NCBI RefSeq assembly: GCF_015999245.1
Contig: NZ_JAEAMR010000007.1
Span: 744,327 to 779,219, forward strand
Direction: 5' to 3'
From: Streptomyces sp. AV19
Lineage (GTDB): Bacteria; Actinomycetota; Actinomycetes; Streptomycetales; Streptomycetaceae
Length of the DNA: 34,893 bases
Below the pieces are notes generated by a model. It saw nothing but the letters and a program-made list of their open reading frames with translations. It searched no databases and had not been told where the DNA came from. The translations under genes and the position numbers were made by a program. Shown piece after piece: positions 1 to 9,121 of this stretch (position 1 is its first letter; each line of letters begins with the position of its first letter).

Positions 1-80
1 GTCGTGGCCGGTCGCGCCCACGCGGCGGAGCCGCACGGCGAAAGGGCCCCGCGCCGCGCGGCGGGATTCGCCCGGCCCGC
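1..80. other. Left edge, no gene recognised
   Basis: This GC-rich stretch lies downstream of the leftward gene that ends at 81. It contains short G/C inverted repeats (for example GCGGC-GGAG-CCGC near 22-35) that could belong to a terminator. No convincing coding region was seen. Confidence 0.3.
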
Positions 81-923
81 TCAGCGCGGTGTGGCCAGGG
101 CCCCCGATGCCGCCGCCCGGCCGCGGGCCAGGATCCGGCCGAAGGCGTACGTCGAGATGTCCCGGCCGGCGGTGAGCGCCTTGGTGTCGTCGCCGGTGAC
201 CGGCTTGTTGCCGGCGTACCCGGCGACCGTGAAGTACGCGTAGCGGCCCTCGGCGTTGGCGGTCATCCGGCAGGCCGTCGCCCGGCAGAAGCCGGGGCTC
301 TTCCCGCCGGTCAGGGCGGCGATGTTGCCCGTGGACCGGTCCTTGGCCCGGTCCGCCGCGGCCTTGGTGTCGAAGACGGCGACGCCGACGGTGACGGCCA
401 CGCCGTCGCGCACATAGGTGGCCCGCAGCACCTGGCGGCAGCCGTTCTCCGCGAGGACGGAGCCGAGGCCGCCCTGCGTCACCGCGGCGCAGTCCGTGCC
501 GGCCGAGGTGCCGGTCCGCTCGTACGCCCGGCCCGCGACGGCGGGTTTCGTCTCGGGGAACAGGGTGGCCGGGGTCAGCGGGGCCTTGTCCTTGTTCTTG
601 TCGGATATGAAGTCGCGCGGGTCCAGCGGGGAGGGCGGGGCGACCGGGGCGAAGGTGGGTTCGGGGGAGGCGGGCGTTCCGCTCGCGGTGGGCCCGGCGG
701 CGGTCTTCTTCGTCCCGCCCGCGTCCTTGTCGCTGGCCACGATCGCCGTCGCCACGATCGCCGCGACGCCGGCGGCGGCCAGGACGCCCCCGCCGATCAG
801 CAGCAGCCTGCGCCGTCGCCGCCCGCGCGCCGCGGTGTCGTCCGCCAGCGCCGCCCAGTCCGGCGTCGCCGGCGCTTGCGGCGGCCCCCACGGCTGCTGT
901 GGATCCCCCTGCCCAAAGCTCAT
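81..923 (-). CDS. Membrane-anchored hypothetical protein with extracytoplasmic Cys-containing domain
   Basis: The product is 280 residues and its function is unknown. The N-terminus is a short Pro/Gln-rich cytoplasmic segment, followed by an Arg-rich patch (RGRRRRR) and one hydrophobic membrane helix at about residues 40-63. Next comes an Ala/Pro/Thr-rich linker and a roughly 170-residue domain that should be outside the membrane. This domain has four cysteines (TDCAAV, ENGCRQ, GFCRATACRM), enough for two disulfides. The layout is common for uncharacterised streptomycete cell-surface proteins. I chose the ATG at 923 (MSFGQGDPQQ); an in-frame ATG lies three codons upstream at 932. The gene is divergent from the ABC-F gene, with only 54 bases between the two starts. 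The long open frame that continues upstream across the ABC-F gene is an antisense artefact. Confidence 0.75.
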   Translation of the reverse strand: MSFGQGDPQQPWGPPQAPATPDWAALADDTAARGRRRRRLLLIGGGVLAAAGVAAIVATAIVASDKDAGGTKKTAAGPTASGTPASPEPTFAPVAPPSPLDPRDFISDKNKDKAPLTPATLFPETKPAVAGRAYERTGTSAGTDCAAVTQGGLGSVLAENGCRQVLRATYVRDGVAVTVGVAVFDTKAAADRAKDRSTGNIAALTGGKSPGFCRATACRMTANAEGRYAYFTVAGYAGNKPVTGDDTKALTAGRDISTYAFGRILARGRAAASGALATPR

Positions 924-977
924 GGGGCGCATCGTAATCGGGTTGGTCCGGGGTCCGGGAGGCGCCAGAATGCCGGT

Positions 978-2597
978 ATGGGACACGTGGAAGCCGGTCA
1001 TCTCGAGTACTGCCTGCCCGACGGCCGGCCGTTGCTCGGGGACGTTTCCTTCCGGGTCGGGGAGGGGGCCGCGGTCGCGCTGGTCGGGGCCAACGGGGCC
1101 GGGAAGACGACGCTGTTGCGGCTGATCGCGGGGGAGATCCAGCCGCACGGGGGGTCGGTCACGGTCAGCGGTGGGCTCGGGGTGATGCCGCAGTTCGTGG
1201 GGTCCGTACGGGACGGGCGGACGGTGCGGGATCTGCTGGTGTCGGTGGCGCCGCCGAGGATCCGGCAGGCCGCGGCCGCCGTGGACGCGGCCGAGCTCGC
1301 GATCATGGAGCGGGACGACGAGGCCGCGCAGATGGAATACGCCCAGGCCCTGTCCGACTGGGCCGAGGCGCGGGGGTACGAGGCCGAGACCGTGTGGGAC
1401 ATGTGCACGGTGGCCGCGCTCGGCGTCCCGTACGAGAAGGCACAGTGGCGGCAGGTGCGCACCCTCTCCGGGGGCGAGCAGAAGCGGCTCGTCCTGGAGT
1501 CGCTGCTGCGCGGCACGGACGAAGTGCTGCTGCTCGACGAGCCGGACAACTATCTGGACGTTCCCGGCAAGCGGTGGCTGGAGGAGCGGCTGCGGGAGAC
1601 GAAGAAGACCGTGCTGTTCGTCAGCCATGACAGAGAGCTGCTGGCCCGGGCGGCCGAGAAGATCCTCAGCGTGGAGCCGGGGCCGGCCGGCAGCGACGTG
1701 TGGGTGCACGGCAGCGGCTTCGGCACGTACCACCAGGCGCGCAAGGAGCGGTTCGCGCGCTTCGAGGAGCTGCGGCGGCGCTGGGACGAGCAGCATGCCC
1801 AGCTGAAGAAGCTGGTGTTCACCCTCAAGCAGAAGGCGGCGTTCAACGACGGCCTGGCCTCGCGCTACCAGGCCGCGCAGACCCGGCTGCGCAAGTTCGA
1901 GGAGGCCGGGCCGCCGCAGGAGCCGCCGCGGGAGCAGGACATCCGGATGCGGCTGCGGGGCGGGCGGACCGGGGTGCGGGCCGTGACCTGCCAGGGGCTG
2001 GAGCTCACCGGGCTGATGCGCCCCTTCGACCTGGAGGTCTTCTACGGGGAGCGGGTCGCGGTCCTGGGGTCGAACGGCTCGGGGAAGTCGCACTTCCTGC
2101 GGCTGCTGGCCGGCGAGGGCGTGGCGCACACGGGGGCGTGGAAGCTGGGGGCGCGGGTCGTGCCCGGGCACTTCGCGCAGACCCACGCCCACCCGGAGCT
2201 GCTGGGCCGCACCCTCGTCGACATCCTGTGGACGGAGCACGCCAAGGACCGGGGCGGGGCGATGTCCGCGTTGCGGCGCTACGAGCTGGAGCGCCAGGGC
2301 GACCAGCCCTTCGACCGGCTCTCCGGCGGGCAGCAGGCGCGCTTCCAGATCCTGCTGCTGGAGCTGGCCGGCACGACGGCCCTGCTGCTCGACGAGCCCA
2401 CGGACAACCTGGACCTGGAGAGCGCCGAGGCGCTCCAGGAGGGGCTGGAGGCGTACCAGGGGACGGTGCTGGCGGTGACGCACGACCGCTGGTTCGCGCG
2501 TTCGTTCGATCGGTTCCTGGTCTTCGGGGCGGACGGGGTCGTGCGGGAGGCGTCCGAGCCGGTGTGGGACGAGGCCAGGGTGGCGCGGAAGCGGTGA
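978..2597 (+). CDS. ABC-F family ATP-binding protein (twin ATPase)
   Basis: This 539-residue soluble protein has two ABC ATPase domains and no membrane segments, which is the ABC-F pattern. Domain 1 has Walker A GANGAGKT (37-44), signature LSGGEQ (163-168) and Walker B ending D187-E188. Domain 2 has Walker A GSNGSGKS (364-371), signature LSGGQQ (448-453) and D472-E473. A charged helical linker of about 80 residues separates them, as in the family. ABC-F proteins act on ribosomes, either relieving stalls or protecting against ribosome-targeting antibiotics; which applies here cannot be read from sequence. The ATG at 978 gives the expected N-terminus. No Shine-Dalgarno lies at normal distance, but CAGAAT sits six bases upstream, so the mRNA may be leaderless. 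The last 24 codons are repeated downstream at 2667-2738. Confidence 0.9.
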   Translation: MGHVEAGHLEYCLPDGRPLLGDVSFRVGEGAAVALVGANGAGKTTLLRLIAGEIQPHGGSVTVSGGLGVMPQFVGSVRDGRTVRDLLVSVAPPRIRQAAAAVDAAELAIMERDDEAAQMEYAQALSDWAEARGYEAETVWDMCTVAALGVPYEKAQWRQVRTLSGGEQKRLVLESLLRGTDEVLLLDEPDNYLDVPGKRWLEERLRETKKTVLFVSHDRELLARAAEKILSVEPGPAGSDVWVHGSGFGTYHQARKERFARFEELRRRWDEQHAQLKKLVFTLKQKAAFNDGLASRYQAAQTRLRKFEEAGPPQEPPREQDIRMRLRGGRTGVRAVTCQGLELTGLMRPFDLEVFYGERVAVLGSNGSGKSHFLRLLAGEGVAHTGAWKLGARVVPGHFAQTHAHPELLGRTLVDILWTEHAKDRGGAMSALRRYELERQGDQPFDRLSGGQQARFQILLLELAGTTALLLDEPTDNLDLESAEALQEGLEAYQGTVLAVTHDRWFARSFDRFLVFGADGVVREASEPVWDEARVARKR

Positions 2598-2666
2598 CGG
2601 CGTGCGGCGGGGACCCCTGTGGCGGGGTTCCGGCCGGCCGGGGGGTGTCTCCCGGGAGGGTGCGGC

Positions 2667-2738
2667 GGGGCGGATGGAGTGGCCGGGGAGGCGGCGGAGC
2701 CGGTGTGGGACGAGGGCCGGGTGATCCGGAAGCGGTAG
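2667..2738 (+). pseudogene. Duplicated fragment of the 3' end of the ABC-F gene
   Basis: These 72 bases repeat the last 72 bases of the ABC-F gene (2526-2597), offset by 141 bases and therefore in the same frame. The original encodes GADGVVREASEPVWDEARV plus ARKR and a TGA stop. The copy encodes GADGVAGEAAEPVWDEGRV plus IRKR and a TAG stop. The frame is open across the 69 bases between the copies. It is either a diverged tandem duplication or the remnant of a second, related gene left by recombination. Confidence 0.75.
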
Positions 2739-2754
2739 GGTGCCCGGCCAGGTT

Positions 2755-2784
2755 TTGACCCCGCCGGTGGGCGCCCGGTACTCT
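2755..2784 (+). promoter_or_regulatory. Predicted vegetative promoter of rplM-rpsI
   Basis: A -35 box TTGACC at 2755-2760 and a -10 box TACTCT at 2779-2784 are separated by 18 bases. This matches the main streptomycete housekeeping sigma factor pattern (TTGACN, TANNNT). The first base of the mRNA should fall near 2791, giving an untranslated leader of about 170 bases before rplM. Confidence 0.65.
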
Positions 2785-2962
2785 GTGGGTTCGTTATGCG
2801 TATTGGCTTGGTCGTTCTCACGCGAGGGGCCCTTACGCTTGTCCGCCAGGTCGGTTGCCGGCGGTCGGCACACGGGTTGCGTCCCCGGAGTGCGGCCATC
2901 CCCGCGTGATCGTCCATAGCGGACCGTGTCAGGACCCACTCAAAGAAGCGAAGGCTACGACC
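2785..2962 (+). promoter_or_regulatory. Long 5' leader of the rplM-rpsI mRNA
   Basis: About 170 bases lie between the predicted transcription start and the GTG of rplM with no convincing small gene. L13 is known to repress its own operon in Escherichia coli, so a leader able to bind L13 is a reasonable idea here, but I could not identify a defined fold. The ribosome binding site is weak: only GAAGCGAAGG-like purines lie 10-20 bases before the start. Confidence 0.35.
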
Positions 2963-3409
2963 GTGCGTACGTACAGCCCCAAGCCCGGCGATGTCACGCG
3001 CCAGTGGCACATCATCGACGCGCAGGACGTCGTCCTGGGCCGTCTGGCCTCTCAGGCTGCCTCCCTGCTCCGCGGCAAGCACAAGCCCGTGTACGCGCCG
3101 CACATGGACATGGGTGACTTCGTCGTCATCATCAACGCCGACAAGGTGCACCTGTCCGGCAACAAGAAGACCCAGAAGATGGCGTACCGCCACTCTGGCT
3201 TCCCGGGTGGTCTGCGCTCCGTCCGTTACGACGAGCTGCTCGACAAGAACCCCGAGAAGGCCGTCGAGAAGGCGATCAAGGGCATGCTGCCCAAGAACTC
3301 CCTCGGCCGTCAGATGCTCACGAAGCTGAAGGTCTACTCGGGCGACCAGCACCCGCACGCTGCCCAGCAGCCGGTGCCGTTCGAGATCACCCAGGTCAAG
3401 CAGGGCTAA
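2963..3409 (+). CDS. rplM: 50S ribosomal protein L13
   Basis: The product is 148 residues, the usual length of bacterial L13, and is an early-assembly protein of the large subunit. Recognisable family segments are the N-terminal W-HIIDA-VLGRLAS stretch (residues 14-30), [27 protein letters not shown] and the C-terminal PHAAQQP region. I chose the GTG at 2963 because it gives the conserved N-terminus MRTYSPK; the frame is open further upstream without similarity. It is the first gene of a two-gene operon with rpsI, which starts 39 bases after the stop. Confidence 0.97.
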   Translation: MRTYSPKPGDVTRQWHIIDAQDVVLGRLASQAASLLRGKHKPVYAPHMDMGDFVVIINADKVHLSGNKKTQKMAYRHSGFPGGLRSVRYDELLDKNPEKAVEKAIKGMLPKNSLGRQMLTKLKVYSGDQHPHAAQQPVPFEITQVKQG

Positions 3410-3448
3410 GTCCCGGCCACCGCCGAACCAGAAAGTCTGAGGAGAATC

Positions 3449-3952
3449 GTGGCTGAGACCACCGCCGAGATGCCGGTCGAGGGCGTCGAGGAGTACACCA
3501 CCGAGACCGAGGTCGTTGAGTCGGAGTACACCTCCGAGTCCCTCGCGTCCCGCTTCGGCGACCCGCAGCCGGCCGCCGGCCTGGGCCGTCGCAAGAACGC
3601 CATTGCCCGCGTCCGGATCGTTCCGGGCTCCGGCAAGTGGAAGATCAACGGTCGCACCCTTGAGGACTACTTCCCCAACAAGGTGCACCAGCAGGAAGTC
3701 AACGAGCCCTTCAAGGTGCTCGAGCTCGACGGCCGCTACGACGTCATCGCCCGCATCGCGGGTGGCGGCGTCTCCGGCCAGGCCGGCGCCCTGCGCCTGG
3801 GCGTGGCCCGCGCGCTGAACGAGGCGGACGTGGACAACAACCGCGGCGCCCTGAAGAAGGCCGGCTTCCTCAAGCGCGACGACCGTGCGGTCGAGCGCAA
3901 GAAGGCCGGTCTGAAGAAGGCCCGCAAGGCCCCGCAGTACAGCAAGCGCTAA
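3449..3952 (+). CDS. rpsI: 30S ribosomal protein S9
   Basis: The product is 167 residues. The first 45 or so are an acidic, Glu/Thr-rich extension typical of actinobacterial S9. The conserved core follows ([12 protein letters not shown], then [12 protein letters not shown]). The C-terminal tail is strongly basic and ends in QYSKR, the tail that reaches the peptidyl-tRNA in the P site. The GTG at 3449 is preceded by a strong TGAGGAG site at 3438-3444. It is co-transcribed with rplM, and a strong hairpin follows 23 bases after the stop. Confidence 0.97.
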   Translation: MAETTAEMPVEGVEEYTTETEVVESEYTSESLASRFGDPQPAAGLGRRKNAIARVRIVPGSGKWKINGRTLEDYFPNKVHQQEVNEPFKVLELDGRYDVIARIAGGGVSGQAGALRLGVARALNEADVDNNRGALKKAGFLKRDDRAVERKKAGLKKARKAPQYSKR

Positions 3953-3975
3953 TCCGGCGGTTCGCTGCTACTGCT

Positions 3976-4016
3976 CGAACGCCCCGGCGGCACGGATCGT
4001 GCCGCCGGGGCGTTCG
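3976..4016 (+). terminator. Strong hairpin terminator after rpsI
   Basis: A perfect 19-bp stem (3976-3994 with 3998-4016) closes on a three-base GAT loop. There is no run of T after it, as is usual for streptomycete terminators. It sits 23 bases after the rpsI stop and should end the rplM-rpsI mRNA. Confidence 0.85.
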
Positions 4017-4181
4017 GCTATTGCGTCCGGCGCCATGGGCGCCCGCGCCTCCGGGCGTATTGGGGCGTATACCTGGAGGCAATGCCCCGGACCGGGAACC
4101 GAAACCTCCAGCAGCTCGACACCTCTATGCACAAGGGGGCTCCCCCGGGCCCCGTACTCCCGCGTTTTTCGGAGGACACCA

Positions 4182-5540
4182 GTGGGACGACTCTTCGGTA
4201 CGGACGGTGTGCGCGGTGTCGCCAACGCCGACCTCACGGCCGAGCTGGCGCTCGGTCTGTCGGTCGCGGCGGCGCACGTGCTCGCCGAGGCGGGTACGTT
4301 CGAGGGCCATCGGCCGGTGGCGGTGGTGGGCCGCGATCCGCGGGCGTCCGGGGAGTTCCTGGAGGCCGCCGTGGTGGCGGGCCTGGCCAGCGCCGGCGTG
4401 GACGTGCTGCGGGTCGGCGTGCTGCCGACCCCGGCCGTCGCCTACCTGACCGGCGCGCTCGGCGCCGACCTCGGCGTGATGCTCTCCGCGAGCCACAACG
4501 CGATGCCCGACAACGGCATCAAGTTCTTCGCCCGGGGCGGGCACAAGCTCGCCGACGAGCTGGAGGACCGCATCGAGCGGACGTACCGGGCGCACTCCAC
4601 CGGCGAGCCCTGGGACCGGCCCACCGGGGCCGGCGTCGGCCGCGTCCGCGACTACGACCAGGGCTTCGACAACTACGTCGCCCACCTGATCGGCGTGCTG
4701 CCGAACCGGCTGGACGGGCTGAAGGTCGTCATCGACGGGGCGCACGGCGCCGCGTCCCGCGTCTCGCCCGAGGCGTTCTCGCGGGCCGGGGCCGAGGTCG
4801 TCACGATCGGGACCGAGCCGGACGGGCTCAACATCAACCACGAGTGCGGCTCCACGCACCTGGACAAGCTGCGTGCCGCGGTCGTCGAGCACGGTGCCGA
4901 CCTGGGCGTCGCCCACGACGGTGACGCGGACCGCTGCCTCGCGGTGGACGCGACCGGCGCGGAGGTCGACGGCGACCAGATCCTCGCCGTGCTCGCGCTC
5001 GCGATGCGCGAGGCGGGGACGCTGCGGAAGAACACGGTCGTCGCGACCGTGATGTCCAACCTCGGCTTCAAGCTCGCCATGGAGCGGGAGGGCGTCTCGC
5101 TCGTCCAGACGGCGGTCGGTGACCGGTACGTGCTGGAGGAGATGAAGGCGAACGGCTTCGCGCTGGGTGGTGAGCAGTCCGGGCACGTGATCGTGCTCGA
5201 CCACGCGACGACCGGGGACGGCACGCTCACCGGCCTGATGCTGGCCGCGCGCGTCGCCGCGACCGGGCGGCCGCTGCGGGAGCTGGCGGGCGTGATGGAG
5301 CGGCTGCCGCAGGTGCTCATCAACGTGCGCGACGTGGACAAGACGCGGGTCGGCTCGTCGCAGGAGCTGGCGGAGGCGGTCACGGACGCGGAGCGGGAGC
5401 TGGGGGCCACGGGGCGGGTGCTGCTCCGGTCCTCCGGGACCGAGCCGTTGGTCCGGGTGATGGTGGAGGCCGCTGATATCGAGCAGGCTCGGGCTGTCGC
5501 GCAGCGGCTGGCCGACGTGGTCAAGTCGGCGCTGGGGTAA
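4182..5540 (+). CDS. glmM: Phosphoglucosamine mutase
   Basis: The enzyme interconverts glucosamine-6-phosphate and glucosamine-1-phosphate on the path to UDP-GlcNAc, in the cytoplasm. The product is 452 residues, the normal family size. It starts with [11 protein letters not shown]. The phosphoserine loop [11 protein letters not shown] has its catalytic Ser at 104. The metal-binding DGDADR loop begins at D246. The sugar-binding GGEQSGH motif and the C-terminal phosphate-binding RSSGTEP motif are present. The GTG at 4182 has GGAGGA eight bases upstream. The leader (4017-4181) contains a possible stem between CTGGAGG (4073) and CCTCCAG (4105). glmS, which makes its substrate, lies 1.7 kb downstream. 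Confidence 0.97.
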   Translation: MGRLFGTDGVRGVANADLTAELALGLSVAAAHVLAEAGTFEGHRPVAVVGRDPRASGEFLEAAVVAGLASAGVDVLRVGVLPTPAVAYLTGALGADLGVMLSASHNAMPDNGIKFFARGGHKLADELEDRIERTYRAHSTGEPWDRPTGAGVGRVRDYDQGFDNYVAHLIGVLPNRLDGLKVVIDGAHGAASRVSPEAFSRAGAEVVTIGTEPDGLNINHECGSTHLDKLRAAVVEHGADLGVAHDGDADRCLAVDATGAEVDGDQILAVLALAMREAGTLRKNTVVATVMSNLGFKLAMEREGVSLVQTAVGDRYVLEEMKANGFALGGEQSGHVIVLDHATTGDGTLTGLMLAARVAATGRPLRELAGVMERLPQVLINVRDVDKTRVGSSQELAEAVTDAERELGATGRVLLRSSGTEPLVRVMVEAADIEQARAVAQRLADVVKSALG

Positions 5541-5699
5541 GGGGGTCGTCCCCTGGGGGTTTTCTCCCCGCCCCGCCCTTTCTCCGTTTCTCGCGCGCTC
5601 CGCGCGGGGGCAACGCGGCTGCGCCGCGTTCGTCCTCAAACGCCGGACGGGCTGGATTGTGCGCTCGGGCACGAATTCAGCCCGTCCGGCGTCGTGTTG
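5541..5699. terminator. Bidirectional terminator region and repeat modules between glmM and coaA
   Basis: Between two convergent genes there are several inverted repeats. AACGCGGC/GCCGCGTT (5612-5630) forms a hairpin with a three-base loop. A 14-bp pair (5641-5654 with 5678-5691) is built on CGCCGGACGGGCTG. CGCGCG/CGCGCG flanks 5598-5600. The piece running from CCGCCCTTTC through CCTCAAACGCCGGACGGG recurs, slightly altered, in the larger element at 20958-21443. It probably ends transcription from both sides. Confidence 0.6.
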
Positions 5700-6689
5700 T
5701 CACAGCTTCCGCAGCGACAAGCGCTGCACCTTGTGGTCCGGGCCCTTGCGGATGATCAGGTTCGAGCGGCCCCTCGTGGGGGCCACGTTCTCCAGCAGGT
5801 TCGGCTTGTTGATCGTGCGCCAGTTGCGGCGCGCGAAGTCCAGGGCCTCCTCCTCCGAGACCTCCGTGTAGCGGCGGAAGTACGAGTCGGGGTCCTGGAA
5901 GGCCGTCTTCCGCAGCTTCTTGAAGCGCGAGTAGTACCAGCGCTCGATGTCCTCGGCCCGCGCGTCCACGTAGATGCTGAAGTCGAAGAAGTCCGCCAGG
6001 CCCACCCGCGTGCGCCCGTCCCCGCCCGGCAGGGCCGGCTGCAGGACGTTGAGGCCCTCGATGATCAGGATGTCCGGGCGGTGCACGGTCAGCCGCTCGT
6101 CCGGCACGATGTCGTAGATCAGGTGCGAGTAGACGGGCGCGGTGACCTCGTCCTTGCCGGCCTTCACGTCCGCGACGAAGCGGGTGAGCGCCCGCCGGTC
6201 GTACGACTCCGGGAAGCCCTTGCGGGACATCAGGCCGCGCCGGTGCAGCTCCGCGTTGGGCAGCAGGAAGCCGTCCGTGGTGACCAGCTCGACGCGCGGG
6301 TGCTCGGGCCAGCGGGCCAGCAGGGCGCGCAGCAGCCGGGCCGTGGTCGACTTGCCGACGGCGACGCTGCCGGCGACGCCGATGACGAAGGGGGTGCCGC
6401 GCTGGGCCCCCTTCTCGCCCAGGAAGGTGTTCAGCGCGCCGCGCAGCTGCCCGGTGGCGCCCACGTAGAGGTTGAGCAGCCGGGACAGCGGCAGGTAGAC
6501 GTCCCGGACCTCGTCCAGGTCGATGACGTCGCCGAGGCCCCGCAGACGCTCGACCTCCTCCGCCGTCAGGGACAGAGGGGTGTTCTCGCGGAGCGCGCTC
6601 CACTCGGCCCGCGTCAGGTCGACGAAGGGCGAGGAGTCTGCGCGGCGTCGTTGCTGCGACGGCTCTGAGGTGGTCGGCACGGGGCCCAT
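5700..6689 (-). CDS. coaA: Type I pantothenate kinase
   Basis: The enzyme phosphorylates pantothenate with ATP, the first and usually controlling step of coenzyme A synthesis. The product is 329 residues with P-loop [11 protein letters not shown] (104-114) and the family segments [19 protein letters not shown] and EGLNVLQ, ending in a basic [15 protein letters not shown] tail. I chose the ATG at 6689 ([10 protein letters not shown]), which matches the usual length. An ATG six codons upstream at 6707 is possible and has CACAGT seven bases before it, so a leaderless start there cannot be excluded. It is convergent with glmM. Confidence 0.95.
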   Translation of the reverse strand: MGPVPTTSEPSQQRRRADSSPFVDLTRAEWSALRENTPLSLTAEEVERLRGLGDVIDLDEVRDVYLPLSRLLNLYVGATGQLRGALNTFLGEKGAQRGTPFVIGVAGSVAVGKSTTARLLRALLARWPEHPRVELVTTDGFLLPNAELHRRGLMSRKGFPESYDRRALTRFVADVKAGKDEVTAPVYSHLIYDIVPDERLTVHRPDILIIEGLNVLQPALPGGDGRTRVGLADFFDFSIYVDARAEDIERWYYSRFKKLRKTAFQDPDSYFRRYTEVSEEEALDFARRNWRTINKPNLLENVAPTRGRSNLIIRKGPDHKVQRLSLRKL

Positions 6690-6933
6690 TGTGCGCGGGA
6701 GACGCATCGAGGTCACTGTGGGGTATGGGGTCGGGTGGTTCGGGTGGGGTGTATGGGGCACGTGTAGGGGAGTCGTCGGGCGTCGGTGCGGTGCCTGGGC
6801 GGTGTCCGGACGGTGTCTGTAGAGGGGCACCGGTCGCGCGCGGGTGAAGTTCCCGCCGGAACCCTGTACCTACTCGCGGGTCAGGAATACGGTCCCAGCC
6901 TCCGGCAGCCCGGCATCCTGCGAGGAACCCCCC

Positions 6934-7188
6934 GTGTTCGTTCTCCGGCTCGTCCTCAGGCTCATCAGGAAGACCGTCCGCCACGCGGCGCGGCCGTCCG
7001 GACCCGGCGCGTCGAGCGCCGACGACATCCTCGCCGAGTTGGGCGACGACCTGCCCGACGAGGACCTCGGACAGGACCTCGGGGACTGCCTCGACCAGTA
7101 CCACCTGGGCAGCAAGCCGCGCTGCGAGGAGGTCGAGTACCTGGAGCTCGTCCAGGACGCCATCGACCGCATCGAGCGCGGTCGTTGA
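6934..7188 (+). CDS. Small hypothetical protein, acidic C-terminal half
   Basis: The product is 84 residues of unknown function. The first 18 residues are basic and hydrophobic (FVLRLVLRLIRKTVR), which suggests an amphipathic or membrane-facing helix. The rest is rich in Asp, Glu and Leu (DDILAELGDDLPDEDLG) and contains two cysteines. The GTG at 6934 has GAGGA nine bases upstream; an in-frame ATG at 6844 would add 30 poorly coding residues. It lies between coaA (opposite strand) and glmS, and its stop codon falls inside the first of two 20-bp tandem repeats. Confidence 0.55.
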   Translation: MFVLRLVLRLIRKTVRHAARPSGPGASSADDILAELGDDLPDEDLGQDLGDCLDQYHLGSKPRCEEVEYLELVQDAIDRIERGR

Positions 7189-7220
7189 CGGGCACTGACG
7201 GTCGTTGACGGGCATTGACG
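7181..7220. repeat. Two tandem 20-bp repeats
   Basis: The 20-bp unit GTCGTTGACGGGCACTGACG (7181-7200) is followed directly by a copy with one change (7201-7220), and a partial third unit (GGCGTTGGGCATTGG) follows. The repeats span the stop codon of the small upstream gene and end about 50 bases before the glmS start. Confidence 0.8.
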
Positions 7221-7260
7221 GGCGTTGGGCATTGGGCCCACGGCGCCGGGCCCGGGGCCG

Positions 7261-7266
7261 TACGCT
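7261..7266 (+). promoter_or_regulatory. Putative -10 box for a leaderless glmS mRNA
   Basis: TACGCT lies seven bases before the glmS ATG and no Shine-Dalgarno sequence is present. The pattern TANNNT-N7-ATG predicts transcription starting at the A of the ATG. No clear -35 box was seen. Confidence 0.45.
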
Positions 7267-7273
7267 GCACTCC

Positions 7274-9121
7274 ATGTGCGGAATCGTTGGCTATGTGGGA
7301 GGGCAGTCCGCCCTCGACGTCGTGTTGGCGGGACTGAAGCGGCTGGAGTACCGCGGCTATGACTCGGCAGGGGTCGCGGTGCTGGCCGACGGCGGGCTCG
7401 CCGCCGCGAAGAAGGCGGGCAAGCTCGCCAACCTGGAGAAGGAACTCGGCGACCGGCCGCTGCCGTCCGGCCCGACCGGCATCGGCCACACGCGCTGGGC
7501 CACCCACGGCGCCCCCAACGACGTCAACGCCCATCCGCACCTCGACAACCCGGGCCGGGTCGCCGTCGTCCACAACGGCATCATCGAGAACTTCGCCGCC
7601 CTGCGCGCCGAGCTGGCCGAGCGCGGGCACGACCTCGCCTCCGACACGGACACCGAGGTCGTCGCCCACCTGCTGTCCGAGTCCTTCTCCTCCTGCGGCG
7701 ACCTCGCCGAGGCCATGCGGCAGGTGTGCCGCCTGCTGGAGGGCGCGTTCACGCTCGTCGCGGTGCACGCCGACGACCCCGACGTGGTCGTCGGGGCCCG
7801 CCGCAACTCCCCGCTGGTGGTCGGCCTCGGCGACGGCGAGGCGTTCCTCGCCTCCGACGTCGCCGCCTTCATCGCCCACACCCGCGAGGCGGTCGAACTC
7901 GGCCAGGACCAGGTCGTCGAGCTGCGTCGGGACGGGGTGACCGTCACGGACTTCACGGGCGCGCCGGCGGACGTCCGGGCGTACCACGTCGACTGGGACG
8001 CCTCGGCCGCCGAGAAGGGCGGCTACGCGTCCTTCATGCTCAAGGAGATCGCCGAGCAGCCGAAGGCCGTCGCCGACACCCTGCTCGGGCGCATCGACGC
8101 CGTCGGGCAGTTGACGCTGGACGAGGTCCGCATCCCGGCGTCCGTGCTGCGGGAGGCCGACAAGGTCGTCATCGTCGCCTGCGGCACGGCGTACCACGCG
8201 GGGATGATCGCCAAGTACGCGATCGAGCACTGGACCCGGATCCCCTGCGAGACCGAGCTCGCCAGCGAGTTCCGCTACCGGGACCCGATCCTGGACCAGC
8301 GGACGCTGGTGATCGCCATCTCGCAGTCCGGCGAGACGATGGACACGCTGATGGCGCTGCGGCACGCGCGGGAGCAGGGCGCGAAGGTGCTCGCCATCTG
8401 CAACACGAACGGCTCGACGATTCCGCGGGAGTCGGACGCCGTGCTCTACACGCACGCCGGGCCCGAGGTCGCCGTCGCCTCGACGAAGGCGTTCCTGACC
8501 CAGCTGGTGGCCTGCTACCTGGTCGCCCTGTATCTCGGGCAGGTGCGCGGTACGAAGTGGGGCGACGAGGTCGGGTCGGTGATCCGCGAGCTGTCGGAGA
8601 TCGGCACCCAGGTGGAGGAGGTGCTGGGGACCATGGAGCCCGTGCGGGAGCTGGCGCGTTCGCTCGCCGGCGCCGGGACGGTCCTCTTCCTCGGGCGGCA
8701 CGTCGGCTATCCCGTCGCGCTGGAGGGCGCGCTCAAGCTCAAGGAGCTGGCGTACATGCACGCCGAGGGGTTCGCGGCGGGCGAGCTCAAGCACGGGCCG
8801 ATCGCGCTGATCGAGCAGGGCCTGCCGGTCGTGGTGGTCGTGCCGTCGCCGCGCGGGCGGTCCGTGCTGCACGACAAGATCGTCTCCAACATCCAGGAGA
8901 TCCGGGCGCGCGGGGCGCGGACGATCGTGATCGCGGAGCGGGGGGACGAGGTGGTGCGTCCGTACGCGGACCATCTGGTGGAGATCCCCGCGACGCCGGT
9001 GCTGCTGCAACCGCTGGTCGCCACCGTGCCGTTGCAGGTGTTCGCCTGCGAACTGGCCACGGCCCGGGGGAACGAGGTCGACCAGCCGCGCAACCTCGCG
9101 AAGTCGGTGACCGTCGAATGA
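7274..9121 (+). CDS. glmS: Glutamine--fructose-6-phosphate aminotransferase (isomerizing)
   Basis: This enzyme makes glucosamine-6-phosphate from fructose-6-phosphate and glutamine. The product is 615 residues. The N-terminal glutaminase domain begins MCGIVGYVG with the nucleophile Cys2, and contains GHTRWATHG and VVHNGIIEN. Two SIS sugar-isomerase domains follow: the first around residues 290-430 with [17 protein letters not shown] and STKAFLTQ, the second around 460-600 with [18 protein letters not shown]. It ends LAKSVTVE, the usual C-terminus. The start overlaps no other gene. The stop overlaps acpS (ATGA), so the two are translationally coupled. No glmS ribozyme-like leader is possible, because the upstream space is short. 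Confidence 0.97.
   Translation: MCGIVGYVGGQSALDVVLAGLKRLEYRGYDSAGVAVLADGGLAAAKKAGKLANLEKELGDRPLPSGPTGIGHTRWATHGAPNDVNAHPHLDNPGRVAVVHNGIIENFAALRAELAERGHDLASDTDTEVVAHLLSESFSSCGDLAEAMRQVCRLLEGAFTLVAVHADDPDVVVGARRNSPLVVGLGDGEAFLASDVAAFIAHTREAVELGQDQVVELRRDGVTVTDFTGAPADVRAYHVDWDASAAEKGGYASFMLKEIAEQPKAVADTLLGRIDAVGQLTLDEVRIPASVLREADKVVIVACGTAYHAGMIAKYAIEHWTRIPCETELASEFRYRDPILDQRTLVIAISQSGETMDTLMALRHAREQGAKVLAICNTNGSTIPRESDAVLYTHAGPEVAVASTKAFLTQLVACYLVALYLGQVRGTKWGDEVGSVIRELSEIGTQVEEVLGTMEPVRELARSLAGAGTVLFLGRHVGYPVALEGALKLKELAYMHAEGFAAGELKHGPIALIEQGLPVVVVVPSPRGRSVLHDKIVSNIQEIRARGARTIVIAERGDEVVRPYADHLVEIPATPVLLQPLVATVPLQVFACELATARGNEVDQPRNLAKSVTVE

Noticed and set aside
81..2939. One very long leftward open frame of about 950 codons
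   Set aside because: Only its last 280 codons look like protein. The rest is antisense to the ABC-F gene, with the Arg/Pro/His-rich composition of GC-rich shadow frames.
4082..4924. Second rightward frame over the start of glmM
   Set aside because: It is Arg-rich and out of frame with the clear glmM motifs; a shadow.
7189..7273. glmS ribozyme or riboswitch
   Set aside because: The space before glmS is only 85 bases, holds tandem repeats, and shows no ribozyme core; the mRNA is probably leaderless.
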